Assembly: GCF_014640175.1 (NCBI RefSeq)
Contig: NZ_BMGL01000003.1
Coordinates: 67,070-131,069 of the forward strand
Direction: 5' to 3'
DNA: 64,000 nucleotides
From: Psychroflexus salis
GTDB taxonomy: Bacteria; Bacteroidota; Bacteroidia; Flavobacteriales; Flavobacteriaceae
Of the stretch, positions 1 through 8,119 are shown one piece after another. The translations under genes were made by a program, and so were the position numbers. The notes under the pieces were generated by a model. The model saw only the letters and a program-made list of their open reading frames with translations, made no database searches and was not told where the DNA came from. The number at the start of each line of letters is the position of its first letter. Position 1 is the stretch's first letter.

Positions 1-504
1 GCATCCATTTTAAATGATATTGACTTCGAAATTGAGTTAATGCATAAAGATGAAGTGAATGTAGCTTACATTTTAAATCTTTTAGATCAAATCAATGATA
101 ATGATGATACTGAAGAGCAACAAAAGAAACGACAACAAGTTTCAGATTTGTTATCGGGTGATATCGACTTGCGAAGTAAAAAAGAACTCATAGAAAAATT
201 TATTGACGAACAATTAGTAGGCAATAAAGTGGCTAGTGTTCAAGATGCTTTTGATGCGTATTGGAGTAAAGAACAGCGAAAAGCTTTTTTTCAGTTATGT
301 GAAGAAGAAAATCTCAAACAAACTAAGGTAGAAAAAATAATAGAAGAAAAACTATTTGCTGATGAAGTTCCAGCATTACGTGAAAAAGTCCGCAAAGCCA
401 TGAAAGAAAAACAATCTATTTTAATTCGTAAAAAAAGCATTCCTAGAATAATAGACAAAATCAACAACTTCATCAATACTTTTATTGAAGGTATGGCAGC
501 TTAG
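1..504 (+). CDS. hsdR: Type I restriction enzyme subunit R, C-terminal end (partial)
   Basis: The reading frame is already open at base 1 and ends at a TAG at 502-504, so only the last 167 codons are present. The sequence matches the helical C-terminal domain of the HsdR motor/nuclease subunit, with the typical stretch DIDFEIEL followed by INVAYILNLL-like residues, then a charged helical tail. In the family this domain docks the motor subunit onto the HsdM/HsdS methyltransferase core; the nuclease and helicase domains would lie to the left of the window. An internal ATG at 40 is not a real start because conserved sequence continues upstream of it. The rest of the hsd locus cannot be seen. Family assignment is fairly sure; completeness of the gene is unknown. 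Confidence 0.8.
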   Translation, partial: ASILNDIDFEIELMHKDEVNVAYILNLLDQINDNDDTEEQQKKRQQVSDLLSGDIDLRSKKELIEKFIDEQLVGNKVASVQDAFDAYWSKEQRKAFFQLCEEENLKQTKVEKIIEEKLFADEVPALREKVRKAMKEKQSILIRKKSIPRIIDKINNFINTFIEGMAA

Positions 505-603
505 CGATTTTATTTTTAATAAAAATAGAACAAGTAAAAATCTGAAAAGTCAAACTTTTTGGTAGTATTAAAACACAGTTTGTGTCACAAATGTGTTACA
601 AGT

Positions 604-637
604 GTAAAAAAAAAAAGAGCTACATTTCTGCAACTCT
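604..637 (-). terminator. Intrinsic terminator downstream of tRNA-Arg
   Basis: Reading leftward, an 8-bp stem (637-630 with 623-616, including two G-T pairs) closes a six-base loop and runs into about 11 T residues. It lies 13 bases beyond the 3' end of the minus-strand tRNA-Arg. Confidence 0.6.
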
Positions 638-649
638 CTGATTATCAAG

Positions 650-723
650 TGATCGCGACAGGATTCGAACCTGTGACCGTCTGCTTAGAAGGCAGATGCT
701 CTATCCAACTGAGCTACGCGACC
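650..723 (-). tRNA. tRNA-Arg (anticodon TCT)
   Basis: The minus strand folds into a full cloverleaf. The 7-bp acceptor stem pairs GGTCGCG with CGCGATC (one G-T pair), the T-arm contains GGTTCGAATCC, and the anticodon loop is CTTCTAA, giving anticodon TCT (Arg, AGA/AGG codons). The discriminator base is A, and CCA is not encoded. A promoter lies upstream at 779-808 and a terminator follows at 604-637, so it looks like a single-gene unit. Confidence 0.95.
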
Positions 724-778
724 ATTTCACTATTTCAATAAGCAAAAAAAAACGAAATCAAGTTTTATTTTGCGGTTG

Positions 779-808
779 CAAATATACGTATAATTACAAG
801 TTTAGCAA
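779..808 (-). promoter_or_regulatory. Promoter of tRNA-Arg (TTG-N19-TATATTTG)
   Basis: On the minus strand TTG (808-806) is followed after 19 bases by TATATTTG (786-779), the Bacteroidota housekeeping -7 consensus TAnnTTTG. The same arrangement, with the same 19-base spacer, precedes the tRNA-Lys at 27797-27869. Confidence 0.65.
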
Positions 809-833
809 CTTTTCATTTAAGTTTTGTATAATA

Positions 834-864
834 AAAAAACCGCTTCAACATCGAAGCGGTTTTT
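834..864 (-). terminator. Terminator after the OmpA-family gene
   Basis: CCGCTTC (840-846) pairs with GAAGCGG (853-859) around a six-base loop, with A-runs on the left and T-runs on the right, so it could work in both directions. On the minus strand it lies 17 bases beyond the stop codon of the OmpA-family lipoprotein gene. Confidence 0.75.
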
Positions 865-880
865 ACTATAGTAATGTAGC

Positions 881-1726
881 TTAATTAGCGCCTTTCATTC
901 CATCTTCAATCATACCAAAGAACTGGTCTAATTTAGGTAGAACTACAATGCGTGTTCTTCTATTTTTAGCTTTACCATCGCGTGTTTCGTTAGATGCAAC
1001 GGGCAAATATTCACCACGTCCAGCAGCCGTCATTCGTTTTGGATCTACGTTAAATTCGTCTTGTAAAATGCGAACAACAGATGTAGCGCGTTTCACACTT
1101 AAATCCCAGTTATCTTCAATTACTTCTCTAGCAATAGGATCAGTATCTGTATGCCCTTCTACCATAAATTCGAAGTCTTTTTTATCGTTTACAACTTTAG
1201 CAACTTTCTCTAAAACTTTTCTAGCTTCTTTAGTAACGGTATATTGTCCGCTTCCAAATAATAATTTGTCAGAAATAGATACAAAAACAACACCTTTTTC
1301 AACCGAAATTTCAATGTCTTCGTCATTTACGTTATCCAATGCACCTTTAAGGCTAGTAACTAAAGCTAGTGTTACACTATCTTTTTTGTTAATCGCATCG
1401 CGCATGGTTTTTATTTGCAAGTCTTTTTCTTGCATGCTTTCTAAGGACTTTTGAAGATTTTCAGCTCCTTTTTTAGAAATGGTTGCCATTTCGCCTTGTG
1501 TATTTAATAAGGCATTGTTGGTTTTTTCTAAAACACTTATTTGTCGCTCGTAGCTGGTTTTCAAATTTGCTTTTTCATCTTCACAAACACTCAGCTTCAT
1601 ATTAGCTGATTTTAACTCGGTGCTTGTTTCTTGATACTTGTCTTCAAGTTCGCTGAATTTCTTTTTTGAAATACATGAACTCATCAATAGGGCAGCAATA
1701 CTTACTAATACAATCGTTTTCTTCAT
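881..1726 (-). CDS. OmpA-family outer-membrane lipoprotein with coiled coil
   Basis: The protein has 281 residues. It starts with a lipoprotein signal peptide ending LLMSSC, then a charged, heptad-rich region (about residues 20-110) likely to form a coiled coil, then a C-terminal OmpA peptidoglycan-binding domain. The OmpA part shows the family signature GHTDTDP, a helix with NWDLSVKRA, and NRRTRI. Such proteins are anchored in the outer membrane by lipid and grip peptidoglycan, helping to keep the envelope together. The ATG at 1726 was chosen over one 24 bases upstream because it places the positive KK pair directly before the hydrophobic signal core. A terminator follows directly. The partner or specific role is not visible. 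Confidence 0.85.
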   Translation of the reverse strand: MKKTIVLVSIAALLMSSCISKKKFSELEDKYQETSTELKSANMKLSVCEDEKANLKTSYERQISVLEKTNNALLNTQGEMATISKKGAENLQKSLESMQEKDLQIKTMRDAINKKDSVTLALVTSLKGALDNVNDEDIEISVEKGVVFVSISDKLLFGSGQYTVTKEARKVLEKVAKVVNDKKDFEFMVEGHTDTDPIAREVIEDNWDLSVKRATSVVRILQDEFNVDPKRMTAAGRGEYLPVASNETRDGKAKNRRTRIVVLPKLDQFFGMIEDGMKGAN

Positions 1727-1820
1727 TTTTATTGTAAATTTATTAGACACTGCAAATTTAAAGTCTTTTTGGCTACTTGCAACTGCTTAACACTACTTTA
1801 ATTAAATATTTTAAAGTTTT

Positions 1821-2525
1821 TTATTTTACTAGATAACTAGGTAGTTTAATAATAAATTTTGAACTTAGCACAATCTGGTCTAAATGCCCAGTCTCTGCTG
1901 TATTTGTATTTACGTAATGCAAGTGTAAATAGCTTCCTTTGTGGGTAAAAATTCCTTCATGATGCTTACTGTAAAAACCTAATAAACTTCCATTTTTGTT
2001 ATTTTTTGTGAATTTTACTTTGGCTTTTTTGTGCATTTCGTGGTTGTGGAGTTTTTCAGATGGATTTTTGTTGATGATGTGTGTTTGTATTTCATCAAAA
2101 TTTGCTTCAATTATAAATGGAAAAGCTTCATTTGTATTAATTCCTTTTTCTGATGCAATTTCTTCAATTGTTTTTTCTAATTCTTTCAAACTTTTTATGG
2201 GTTTTTCAATAAAAAAAGAATCCCACTTGCTAGGGTAGCTGTACACTAAAAATGAAGCACTTAAACTTTTAGGTTTGGTGTTTACAACTTTCTTATTTTG
2301 TATGGCACTAACATAAATTTCGCCGTTTAAAATGGTAATTTCACCTTGCAACTCTGCAACCGGCCCAAGTGCAAATAGGCTTTTTTGCACTAGGGTGTCT
2401 AGTTTAACTTTAGCGCTTAAATCAATCCCTTTCATTACATCCATGGCTTTACCAATGGTGTATACTTTTTGTGCGTTTACTGTGCTAAACAATATAAGTA
2501 AAAGGAGTACTAATATTTTTTTCAT
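1821..2525 (-). CDS. Secreted acetolactate-decarboxylase-like protein
   Basis: The 234-residue protein begins with a signal peptide ending VNAQ, so it is probably periplasmic or lipid-free secreted. The remainder resembles alpha-acetolactate decarboxylase (AlsD/BudA), which turns acetolactate into acetoin. It has a GEITILNGEIY segment matching the family's Glu-containing LDGE strand, and LLGFYS, YLHLHYVN and TGHLDQ matching the zinc-binding His-x-His and downstream His. The start at 2525 gives the clean signal peptide; the upstream in-frame extension has none. It is four bases downstream of the methyltransferase gene, and both probably share the promoter and GTAAC palindrome at 3142-3185. No acetolactate synthase is nearby, so the substrate is uncertain; the fold assignment is firmer than the activity. 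Confidence 0.65.
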   Translation of the reverse strand: MKKILVLLLLILFSTVNAQKVYTIGKAMDVMKGIDLSAKVKLDTLVQKSLFALGPVAELQGEITILNGEIYVSAIQNKKVVNTKPKSLSASFLVYSYPSKWDSFFIEKPIKSLKELEKTIEEIASEKGINTNEAFPFIIEANFDEIQTHIINKNPSEKLHNHEMHKKAKVKFTKNNKNGSLLGFYSKHHEGIFTHKGSYLHLHYVNTNTAETGHLDQIVLSSKFIIKLPSYLVK

Positions 2526-2529
2526 TTTA

Positions 2530-3129
2530 TTATTTTGTTGCAAATAAACGAATAATTTCAGCTTTTCCTTTATGGAAATTTCCTTCTTGTAATTCGATGA
2601 CTTCATGCTTTAGTGAAAGAATTTGTAAGGCTTTAAAATCCTGTTGAAGCATTGCTTCAGTGTACAACATTTCTTCATTTTTAGGACCACCAGAAGCTCT
2701 GTTATGATGAAGTTGTTTAACGTGAAATGCTTCTAAAATAAGAGTGCCGCCAGGCTTTAAACTCTTTATGATATTTTGGTGTAATACATGGCGTAAATCA
2801 GCTGGCGGGTGGGCAAAAATTAAAGCAGCGGCATCGTATGTGTTTTCACTAAAATCGTAATGGTGTAAATCCGATATTTCATAATTTACATTTACGTTTT
2901 TAATTTTTGCTAAAGATTCAGCTTTCTGTTTGGCAGCTTCAGAAAAATCGAATGCATCAACTTTCCAGCCTTGAGTTGAACAAAAAACCGCATTTCTTCC
3001 TTCTCCTTCAAAGGGAAGTAAAATTTTGCCAGGTTCTAATTCTTCAATTTTGTTTGCTAAAAACTCGTTTGGTTTTGTTCCGTAGGCAAATTCTTCAGCC
3101 TTATAACGTTCGTTCCAAAATTCTTTCAT
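2530..3129 (-). CDS. SAM-dependent methyltransferase (class I, TehB-like)
   Basis: This is a compact 199-residue class I methyltransferase. It opens with FWNERY and the motif YGTKPNEFL seen in TehB/thiopurine-methyltransferase-like proteins, then a glycine-rich SAM loop (LLPFEGEGRNAVF), an acidic end of strand 2 (DAFDFSE) and a later LKPGGTLILE strand. Substrates in this group include thiols, tellurite and small oxyanions; which applies cannot be read from sequence. The ATG at 3129 is preferred to the in-frame TTG 15 bases upstream because the predicted transcript starts near 3136. It heads a two-gene unit with the acetolactate-decarboxylase-like gene and carries the same operator as the sulfide genes, which hints at thiol or sulfur chemistry. 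Confidence 0.7.
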   Translation of the reverse strand: MKEFWNERYKAEEFAYGTKPNEFLANKIEELEPGKILLPFEGEGRNAVFCSTQGWKVDAFDFSEAAKQKAESLAKIKNVNVNYEISDLHHYDFSENTYDAAALIFAHPPADLRHVLHQNIIKSLKPGGTLILEAFHVKQLHHNRASGGPKNEEMLYTEAMLQQDFKALQILSLKHEVIELQEGNFHKGKAEIIRLFATK

Positions 3130-3141
3130 TAAATTTTCTTT

Positions 3142-3185
3142 CAAAACAAAACAAACTTCATCAGATATCCTGTAACTTTGGTTAC
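3142..3185 (-). promoter_or_regulatory. GTAAC-N4-GTTAC operator and promoter of the methyltransferase unit
   Basis: A perfect inverted repeat GTAAC-TTTG-GTTAC occupies 3172-3185. Reading leftward, TTGTTTTG begins 36 bases after the start of the repeat, matching TAnnTTTG in seven of eight positions. The 36-base offset is the same as at five other sites in this window. On the plus strand the same offset would fall inside the MuiA-like gene and shows no promoter, so the leftward gene is the likely target. Confidence 0.6.
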
Positions 3186-3197
3186 AAATTAAATGTT

Positions 3198-4802
3198 ATG
3201 CTAAAGCAAATTATTCTTGGTTTTTTATGCTTCCCACTTTTTTTGTTTGCTAATGAAAAAGAAATTGAATTAAAAACAAAAAAAGTAACTGTTTTTTTAT
3301 CTGGTGCTCAAATTACAGCTCATGCACAATTAAATTTACTAACCGGGAACAACACCTTGGTGTTTTCCGATGTATCACCCAATATAAATCCGAATAGTAT
3401 ACAGGTGAAGGGTTTAAACAAAGTGAGTGTTAATTCTATTCAATTTGATGTAACTTATTTAAAAGAACAGAAAATTTCTGCTGAGTTAGCTCAGTTAAAA
3501 GAAAAATTAGAAGTTTTAAAAGATAAGATAGCTGCCAAACAAAGCAGTATTGACGCCTTAGAAACCGAAGAATCGGTTTTGATGCAAAATAAAAAAATAG
3601 CTTCGACTGAAACCAATACAAGTTTAGCCAAGTTAAAAGATTATGCATCATACTACCGAGAACGAACGGAAGTGATTTACAATCAATTGTATAAAATTAA
3701 GAAAGAACGCGATCAATTTCAGGAAGAACTAAACAATGTTCAACGAGAAATACATAGTCTAGAAAGTAAAAACAGAACTTCTCGGGGCAAAATTAAACTT
3801 TTATTAAACAGTGAAGTTACGCAAAACACAAATTTAGAAATATCCTACTTAGTGCAAGATGCTGGCTGGTATCCAAACTACGAGTTACGTGCTGAAAATA
3901 TAAGTTCTCCCATAAATTTATTGTACCAAGCTAAAATTTTTCAAAATACAGGCGACGATTGGAATGATGTGGATGTTAAGCTATCTACAGCTGATCCGAG
4001 TTTGAATAACGTGAAACCAAACTTGTTTCCTTATTATTTGAATTTTAACAGTCTTGCTCCCTCACCACCAGCACCTGAGGTAATTGAAGTTGTTGAAGAT
4101 GAGTCAGTACTTATTCGAGGCATGAGCTCTACCGTAAGAAATTCGTCAAGTAAACTTTCTAATCTTAACGATGTAAAAAAAATGGAAAAACTAACCGTCA
4201 TGAATTTTAAACTCCCCAAAAAATACAGCATCAAATCTAACGACGAGCCATTAAAAGTCAAACTCGATCAACAAGATGTTGAAGCGGATTTTGAATATTA
4301 TTCAGCTCCAGTTTTAGATCCCAAAGTCTATTTAACAGCTACTTTAAAAAATTGGCAGTCCTTTGACTTACTCCCTGGTGAAGCTAGAATCTATTTTGAA
4401 GATACCTTTACAGGAACTATTTTTATGGACGCCAATGTAAATACCGAAGATTTTGTGGTTTCTTTAGGAAGCGACCAAAATATAGTGGTAGAACGCGAAC
4501 AGGTGAATAAACTACAAAGCAAATCTTTTTTTAGAAACAATTCAATTGTTGAAAAAGAATACGAAATCAGTATTAAAAATAACAAAAATGAAGCGGTGGA
4601 GGTGAAGCTAGAAGATCGAATCCCAATTTCACAAAACAGCGATATTAAAGTAAGCGATGAAGTGTATGAAGGAGCCGATTTAAATAAAGAAAAAGGTATT
4701 TTAACTTGGAATGTGGAACTGGAATCTAAATCTAAAGTGACTAAAAAATTTGCTTTTAAAGTTAGCTATCCAAAAGGTAAGCGCATTAATTTAGAGCGGT
4801 AG
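3198..4802 (+). CDS. MuiA-like protein (DUF4140/DUF4139, mucoidy inhibitor A family)
   Basis: The 534-residue protein has a signal peptide (LKQIILGFLCFPLFLFA), an N-terminal DUF4140-like beta domain (VTVFLSGAQITAHAQ), a long charged coiled coil around residues 80-200, and a C-terminal DUF4139 domain with the typical SYLVQDAGWYPNYELRAE stretch and ending YPKGKRINL. Family members are exported envelope proteins; one was named for inhibiting mucoidy, but the biochemical function is not established. The frame is open far upstream, but the ATG at 3198 gives the signal peptide. The gene is divergent from the methyltransferase gene. The 222 bases that follow, up to the clpB terminator, hold nothing I recognise. 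Confidence 0.8.
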   Translation: MLKQIILGFLCFPLFLFANEKEIELKTKKVTVFLSGAQITAHAQLNLLTGNNTLVFSDVSPNINPNSIQVKGLNKVSVNSIQFDVTYLKEQKISAELAQLKEKLEVLKDKIAAKQSSIDALETEESVLMQNKKIASTETNTSLAKLKDYASYYRERTEVIYNQLYKIKKERDQFQEELNNVQREIHSLESKNRTSRGKIKLLLNSEVTQNTNLEISYLVQDAGWYPNYELRAENISSPINLLYQAKIFQNTGDDWNDVDVKLSTADPSLNNVKPNLFPYYLNFNSLAPSPPAPEVIEVVEDESVLIRGMSSTVRNSSSKLSNLNDVKKMEKLTVMNFKLPKKYSIKSNDEPLKVKLDQQDVEADFEYYSAPVLDPKVYLTATLKNWQSFDLLPGEARIYFEDTFTGTIFMDANVNTEDFVVSLGSDQNIVVEREQVNKLQSKSFFRNNSIVEKEYEISIKNNKNEAVEVKLEDRIPISQNSDIKVSDEVYEGADLNKEKGILTWNVELESKSKVTKKFAFKVSYPKGKRINLER

Positions 4803-5024
4803 CAATTCGAAATAAATTTATGGATTGGCTTTTTACAACTAATATAATTTCAATTTTATAAGTCAGTTTTATCGGTATACTTACCCAAGATTGAAGGGAA
4901 GAAGTTGAATTGATAGTTGTTTCAAAAACAGGTTTTTAAATGTTGAATTAAATCTTGATTACACCAAGAGAGCAGACGACCTTTTTGCAGCTTAGGATTT
5001 TATTGAAGAACAAGCATTAGAGTT

Positions 5025-5067
5025 AAAAAAAAAATCGGCTTTACTTGTTGTAAAGTAAAGCCGATTT
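5025..5067 (-). terminator. Terminator of clpB
   Basis: A 15-bp near-perfect stem (5032-5046 with 5053-5067) closes a short loop. On the minus strand it ends in a T-run of about nine. It lies 26 bases beyond the clpB stop codon. Confidence 0.85.
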
Positions 5068-5092
5068 CCAAATCAAATTAACTAATCAAAAT

Positions 5093-7702
5093 TTATTTTT
5101 TATCCAAAGCAATTTCATTTTGGTTTCGAAAAACTAATTCACCATCAAACTGATCTAGTAAAATAATGCTTTCTGCACTTACTTTTTGCGCTAAAATTTC
5201 TTTAGAAAGCTGATTCAAAACTTCTCGTTGTATAGTTCGTTTTACAGGTCTTGCACCATATTGTGGATCGAAACCTAAGTTGGCCAAATGCGTAATGGCT
5301 TCTTCGGTCGCATCTAAGGTAATACCTTGTTTACTCAGCCTGTTTTTTAAAGCTTTCAATTGTATTTTAACAATGGCTTTAATATCCATTTGCGTGAGTG
5401 GCGTAAACATAACCACATCGTCAATCCGGTTTAAGAACTCTGGTCGAACGCTTTTTTTCAACAAACTTAAAACTTCATTTTTTGCTGCTTCGGTAGCCAT
5501 TTCAGCATCTTGTAAACTATCAAATTTTTCTTGAATAATGTGGCTCCCAATATTCGATGTCATTACAATAATGGTGTTCTTAAAATCGGCGACACGTCCT
5601 TTGTTGTCGGTTAGTCTGCCTTCGTCTAAAACTTGCAATAAAATATTGAAGGTATCGGGATGCGCTTTTTCAATTTCATCTAGCAAAACAACAGAGTACG
5701 GTCTTCTTCTAACGGCTTCAGTAAGTTGTCCGCCTTCATCGTAACCCACATATCCTGGAGGTGCGCCCACCAACCTAGAAACGGCATGCCGTTCTTGGTA
5801 TTCACTCATATCAATTCTAGTCATGGCATTTTCATCGTCAAACATAAATTCGGCTAAAGCTTTGGCCAGTTCCGTTTTACCAACACCTGTTGTTCCTAAA
5901 AATAAGAATGATCCTGTGGGTTTGTTTTGGTCTTGTAATCCAGCTCGGCTTCTGCGTACAGCATCGCTTACGGCAATAATTGCTTCGTCTTGTCCTACTA
6001 CACGTTTGTGTAATTGCTCTTCTAATTTTAGTAATTTTTCGCGTTCGGTTTGCAGCATTTTTGTAACTGGAATTCCAGTCCATTTGGCTACCACTTCAGC
6101 AATATCGTCGTAATTTACTTCTTCTTTAATCAAGTTATTTTCCCCTTTTTGTGCATCAACCGCTTCTTGATACGTAGCCAATTTTTCTTCTGCATCTTTA
6201 ATTTTCCCGTAGCGAATTTCTGCTACTTTTCCATAATCTCCATCGCGTTCAGCTCGTTCAGCTTCTAAACGAAAATTTTCAATATCGGTTTTGGCTTGCT
6301 GAATTTGGTCTACTACATCTTTTTCGTTTTTCCACTTGGCATTAAGTTCATTTCGCTCTTCTTTTAAATCGGCCAATTCTGAACGAAGCATTTTCAACTT
6401 ATCTTCATCTTTTTCGCGTTTAATGGCTTCAATTTCTATTTCTAATTGCATGATTTTTCTGTCTAATACATCCAACTCTTCTGGTTTAGAATTGATTTCC
6501 ATGCGCAATTTAGAAGCGGCTTCATCCATTAAATCGATGGCTTTGTCAGGTAAAAATCGATTGGTAATGTAGCGTTGAGAAAGCTCTACTGCACCGATGA
6601 TGGCATCATCCTTAATACGTACTTTATGGTGAGTCTCGTATTTTTCTTTAATTCCACGTAAAATCGAAATAGCTGCTTCGGTATCGGGCTCGTTCACCAT
6701 CACTTTTTGGAAACGACGCTCTAGAGCTTTGTCTTTTTCAAAGTATTTTTGAAATTCATCTAAGGTAGTAGCTCCGATGGCACGTAATTCTCCACGAGCT
6801 AAAGCGGGTTTTAAAATATTAGCTGCATCCATGGCACCTTCACCACCGCCAGCACCTACTAAAGTGTGAATTTCATCAATAAATAAAACAATATCGCCAT
6901 CGCTAGAAGTTACTTCTTTAATTACCGCTTTTAGGCGCTCTTCAAACTCACCTTTGTACTTGGCACCGGCGATTAATGCACCCATATCTAAGGCATAAAT
7001 CTTTTTCGATTTTAAGTTTTCAGGTATATCGCCAGCAATAATTCGATGTGCTAAACCTTCTGCAATAGCGGTTTTACCTGTTCCGGGCTCTCCGACTAAC
7101 ATGGGGTTGTTTTTGGTTCTTCTCGAAAGAATTTGTAATATTCTTCTAATTTCTTCATCACGACCAATTACAGGGTCTAATTTTCCTTCTTCGGCCATTT
7201 TATTCAAGTTGTTGGCGTATTTGTCTAGAGAATTATAAGTTTCTTCAGCACTTTGTGAAGTCACTTTATCGCCTTTTCGAAGTTCATCAATCGCTGCTTG
7301 AAGTCCTTTTTCGGTGGCTCCTTGATCTTTTAAAATTTGTGCAATCTTAGATTTACTCTTAAAGATAGCCAAGATTAAATGCTCAATAGACACATACTCA
7401 TCGCTTCCTTTTTTAGCAAGTAATGAAGCTTCATTTAAGGTTTTTCCAGCTTCTCTAGAAAGCATAATGTCTCCACCTTCTACTTTTGAAAAACTAGCTA
7501 AACTTTTGTCTACTATTTGTGTTAGTAAACTCGGATTAATATTTAGTTTTTTCAATAAATATGGAGTTACGTTTTCATCTACTATGGAAATGGCTTTAAA
7601 TAAATGCTCATTTTCAATTTGCTGATGCTGTAATTCTTGAGCAAGTTGCTGCGCTTGCTGTACAGCTTCTTGAGACTTTATGGTATAATTGTTAAAGTTC
7701 AT
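5093..7702 (-). CDS. clpB: ATP-dependent chaperone ClpB (disaggregase)
   Basis: The 869-residue protein is full length for ClpB. It carries the N-terminal Clp repeats (residues 1-145), AAA domain 1 with Walker A GEPGTGKTA and Walker B VLFIDEIH, the long coiled-coil middle domain (about 400-525) that distinguishes ClpB from ClpA/ClpC, and AAA domain 2 with GTTGVGKTELAKALA and LLDEIEKAH. With DnaK/DnaJ the hexamer threads aggregated proteins through its central pore after heat stress; it acts in the cytoplasm. It lacks the tripeptide loop used by ClpP partners. It appears monocistronic, with its own terminator and two copies of a 13-bp dyad upstream (7752-7796) that may be a stress operator. 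Confidence 0.97.
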   Translation of the reverse strand: MNFNNYTIKSQEAVQQAQQLAQELQHQQIENEHLFKAISIVDENVTPYLLKKLNINPSLLTQIVDKSLASFSKVEGGDIMLSREAGKTLNEASLLAKKGSDEYVSIEHLILAIFKSKSKIAQILKDQGATEKGLQAAIDELRKGDKVTSQSAEETYNSLDKYANNLNKMAEEGKLDPVIGRDEEIRRILQILSRRTKNNPMLVGEPGTGKTAIAEGLAHRIIAGDIPENLKSKKIYALDMGALIAGAKYKGEFEERLKAVIKEVTSSDGDIVLFIDEIHTLVGAGGGEGAMDAANILKPALARGELRAIGATTLDEFQKYFEKDKALERRFQKVMVNEPDTEAAISILRGIKEKYETHHKVRIKDDAIIGAVELSQRYITNRFLPDKAIDLMDEAASKLRMEINSKPEELDVLDRKIMQLEIEIEAIKREKDEDKLKMLRSELADLKEERNELNAKWKNEKDVVDQIQQAKTDIENFRLEAERAERDGDYGKVAEIRYGKIKDAEEKLATYQEAVDAQKGENNLIKEEVNYDDIAEVVAKWTGIPVTKMLQTEREKLLKLEEQLHKRVVGQDEAIIAVSDAVRRSRAGLQDQNKPTGSFLFLGTTGVGKTELAKALAEFMFDDENAMTRIDMSEYQERHAVSRLVGAPPGYVGYDEGGQLTEAVRRRPYSVVLLDEIEKAHPDTFNILLQVLDEGRLTDNKGRVADFKNTIIVMTSNIGSHIIQEKFDSLQDAEMATEAAKNEVLSLLKKSVRPEFLNRIDDVVMFTPLTQMDIKAIVKIQLKALKNRLSKQGITLDATEEAITHLANLGFDPQYGARPVKRTIQREVLNQLSKEILAQKVSAESIILLDQFDGELVFRNQNEIALDKK

Positions 7703-7751
7703 CTTTTCTTTTTACAATAGTATTAGCAACTAATATGCCGAGTAAAAAATG

Positions 7752-7796
7752 TGTCAAAATGACAATTAAATGGATTAAAATAATGTCAAAATGACA
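7752..7796 (-). promoter_or_regulatory. Paired 13-bp dyads upstream of clpB
   Basis: The perfect inverted repeat TGTCAAAATGACA occurs at 7752-7764 and again at 7784-7796. The centres are 32 bases apart, close to three helical turns, so two dimers would bind on one face. They lie 50 and 82 bases upstream of the clpB start. No HrcA/CIRCE element is visible. A stress-gene operator is an inference from position and symmetry. The gene-free stretch 7703-8119 otherwise holds only the hairpin at 7953-8013. Confidence 0.5.
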
Positions 7797-7952
7797 TTGT
7801 TATAAATGTTTTCTTGTATGTTTAATACAAACATTTCTAGTCTTCGCTTATTTCAACAAAGCTCAGCACAAGCAAGGGAAGAAGTTTGGATTGAGAATTA
7901 AGGACAAATAAACAAAACATCAGATTACAAACTCTCTATTATTATCTAACGA

Positions 7953-8013
7953 CCTTTTCTCTTTAGGCGATTTACTGCGTATAATCGAAGTGGAAATGCC
8001 TAAAAGGTAAAGG
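7953..8013 (+). other. Long imperfect hairpin before ytxJ
   Basis: TTTAGGC (7962-7968) pairs with GCCTAAA (7998-8004). After small bulges, CCTTTT (7953-7958) continues the helix with AAAGG (8009-8013). The loop is about 29 bases. It ends some 105 bases upstream of ytxJ and has no T-run fitting a terminator, so it could be leader structure or a decayed repeat. Confidence 0.3.
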
Positions 8014-8119
8014 GTGTTTTTATTCAAAAACTGAAACTCAAATCATTCTTGAATAAAACAAACATTTAAGATTTAAATGCTTATTAATTAATAAATTTGA
8101 ATCTTAATTCAACATATCA

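Noticed and set aside
1-504. A complete restriction-modification defence island at the left edge
   Set aside because: Only the HsdR C-terminus is inside the window and nothing to its right resembles hsdM, hsdS or other defence genes.
559-884. Small plus-strand frames around 559-884
   Set aside because: They run across the tRNA-Arg, its promoter and terminators and have no protein character.
2907-3197. Extending the MuiA-like gene upstream to 2907
   Set aside because: The extension overlaps the methyltransferase gene on the other strand, lacks family similarity and would bury the signal peptide.
3172-3215. The 3172 palindrome controlling the MuiA-like gene on the plus strand
   Set aside because: The 36-base offset falls inside that gene and shows no TAnnTTTG, while the minus strand has TTGTTTTG at the exact offset.
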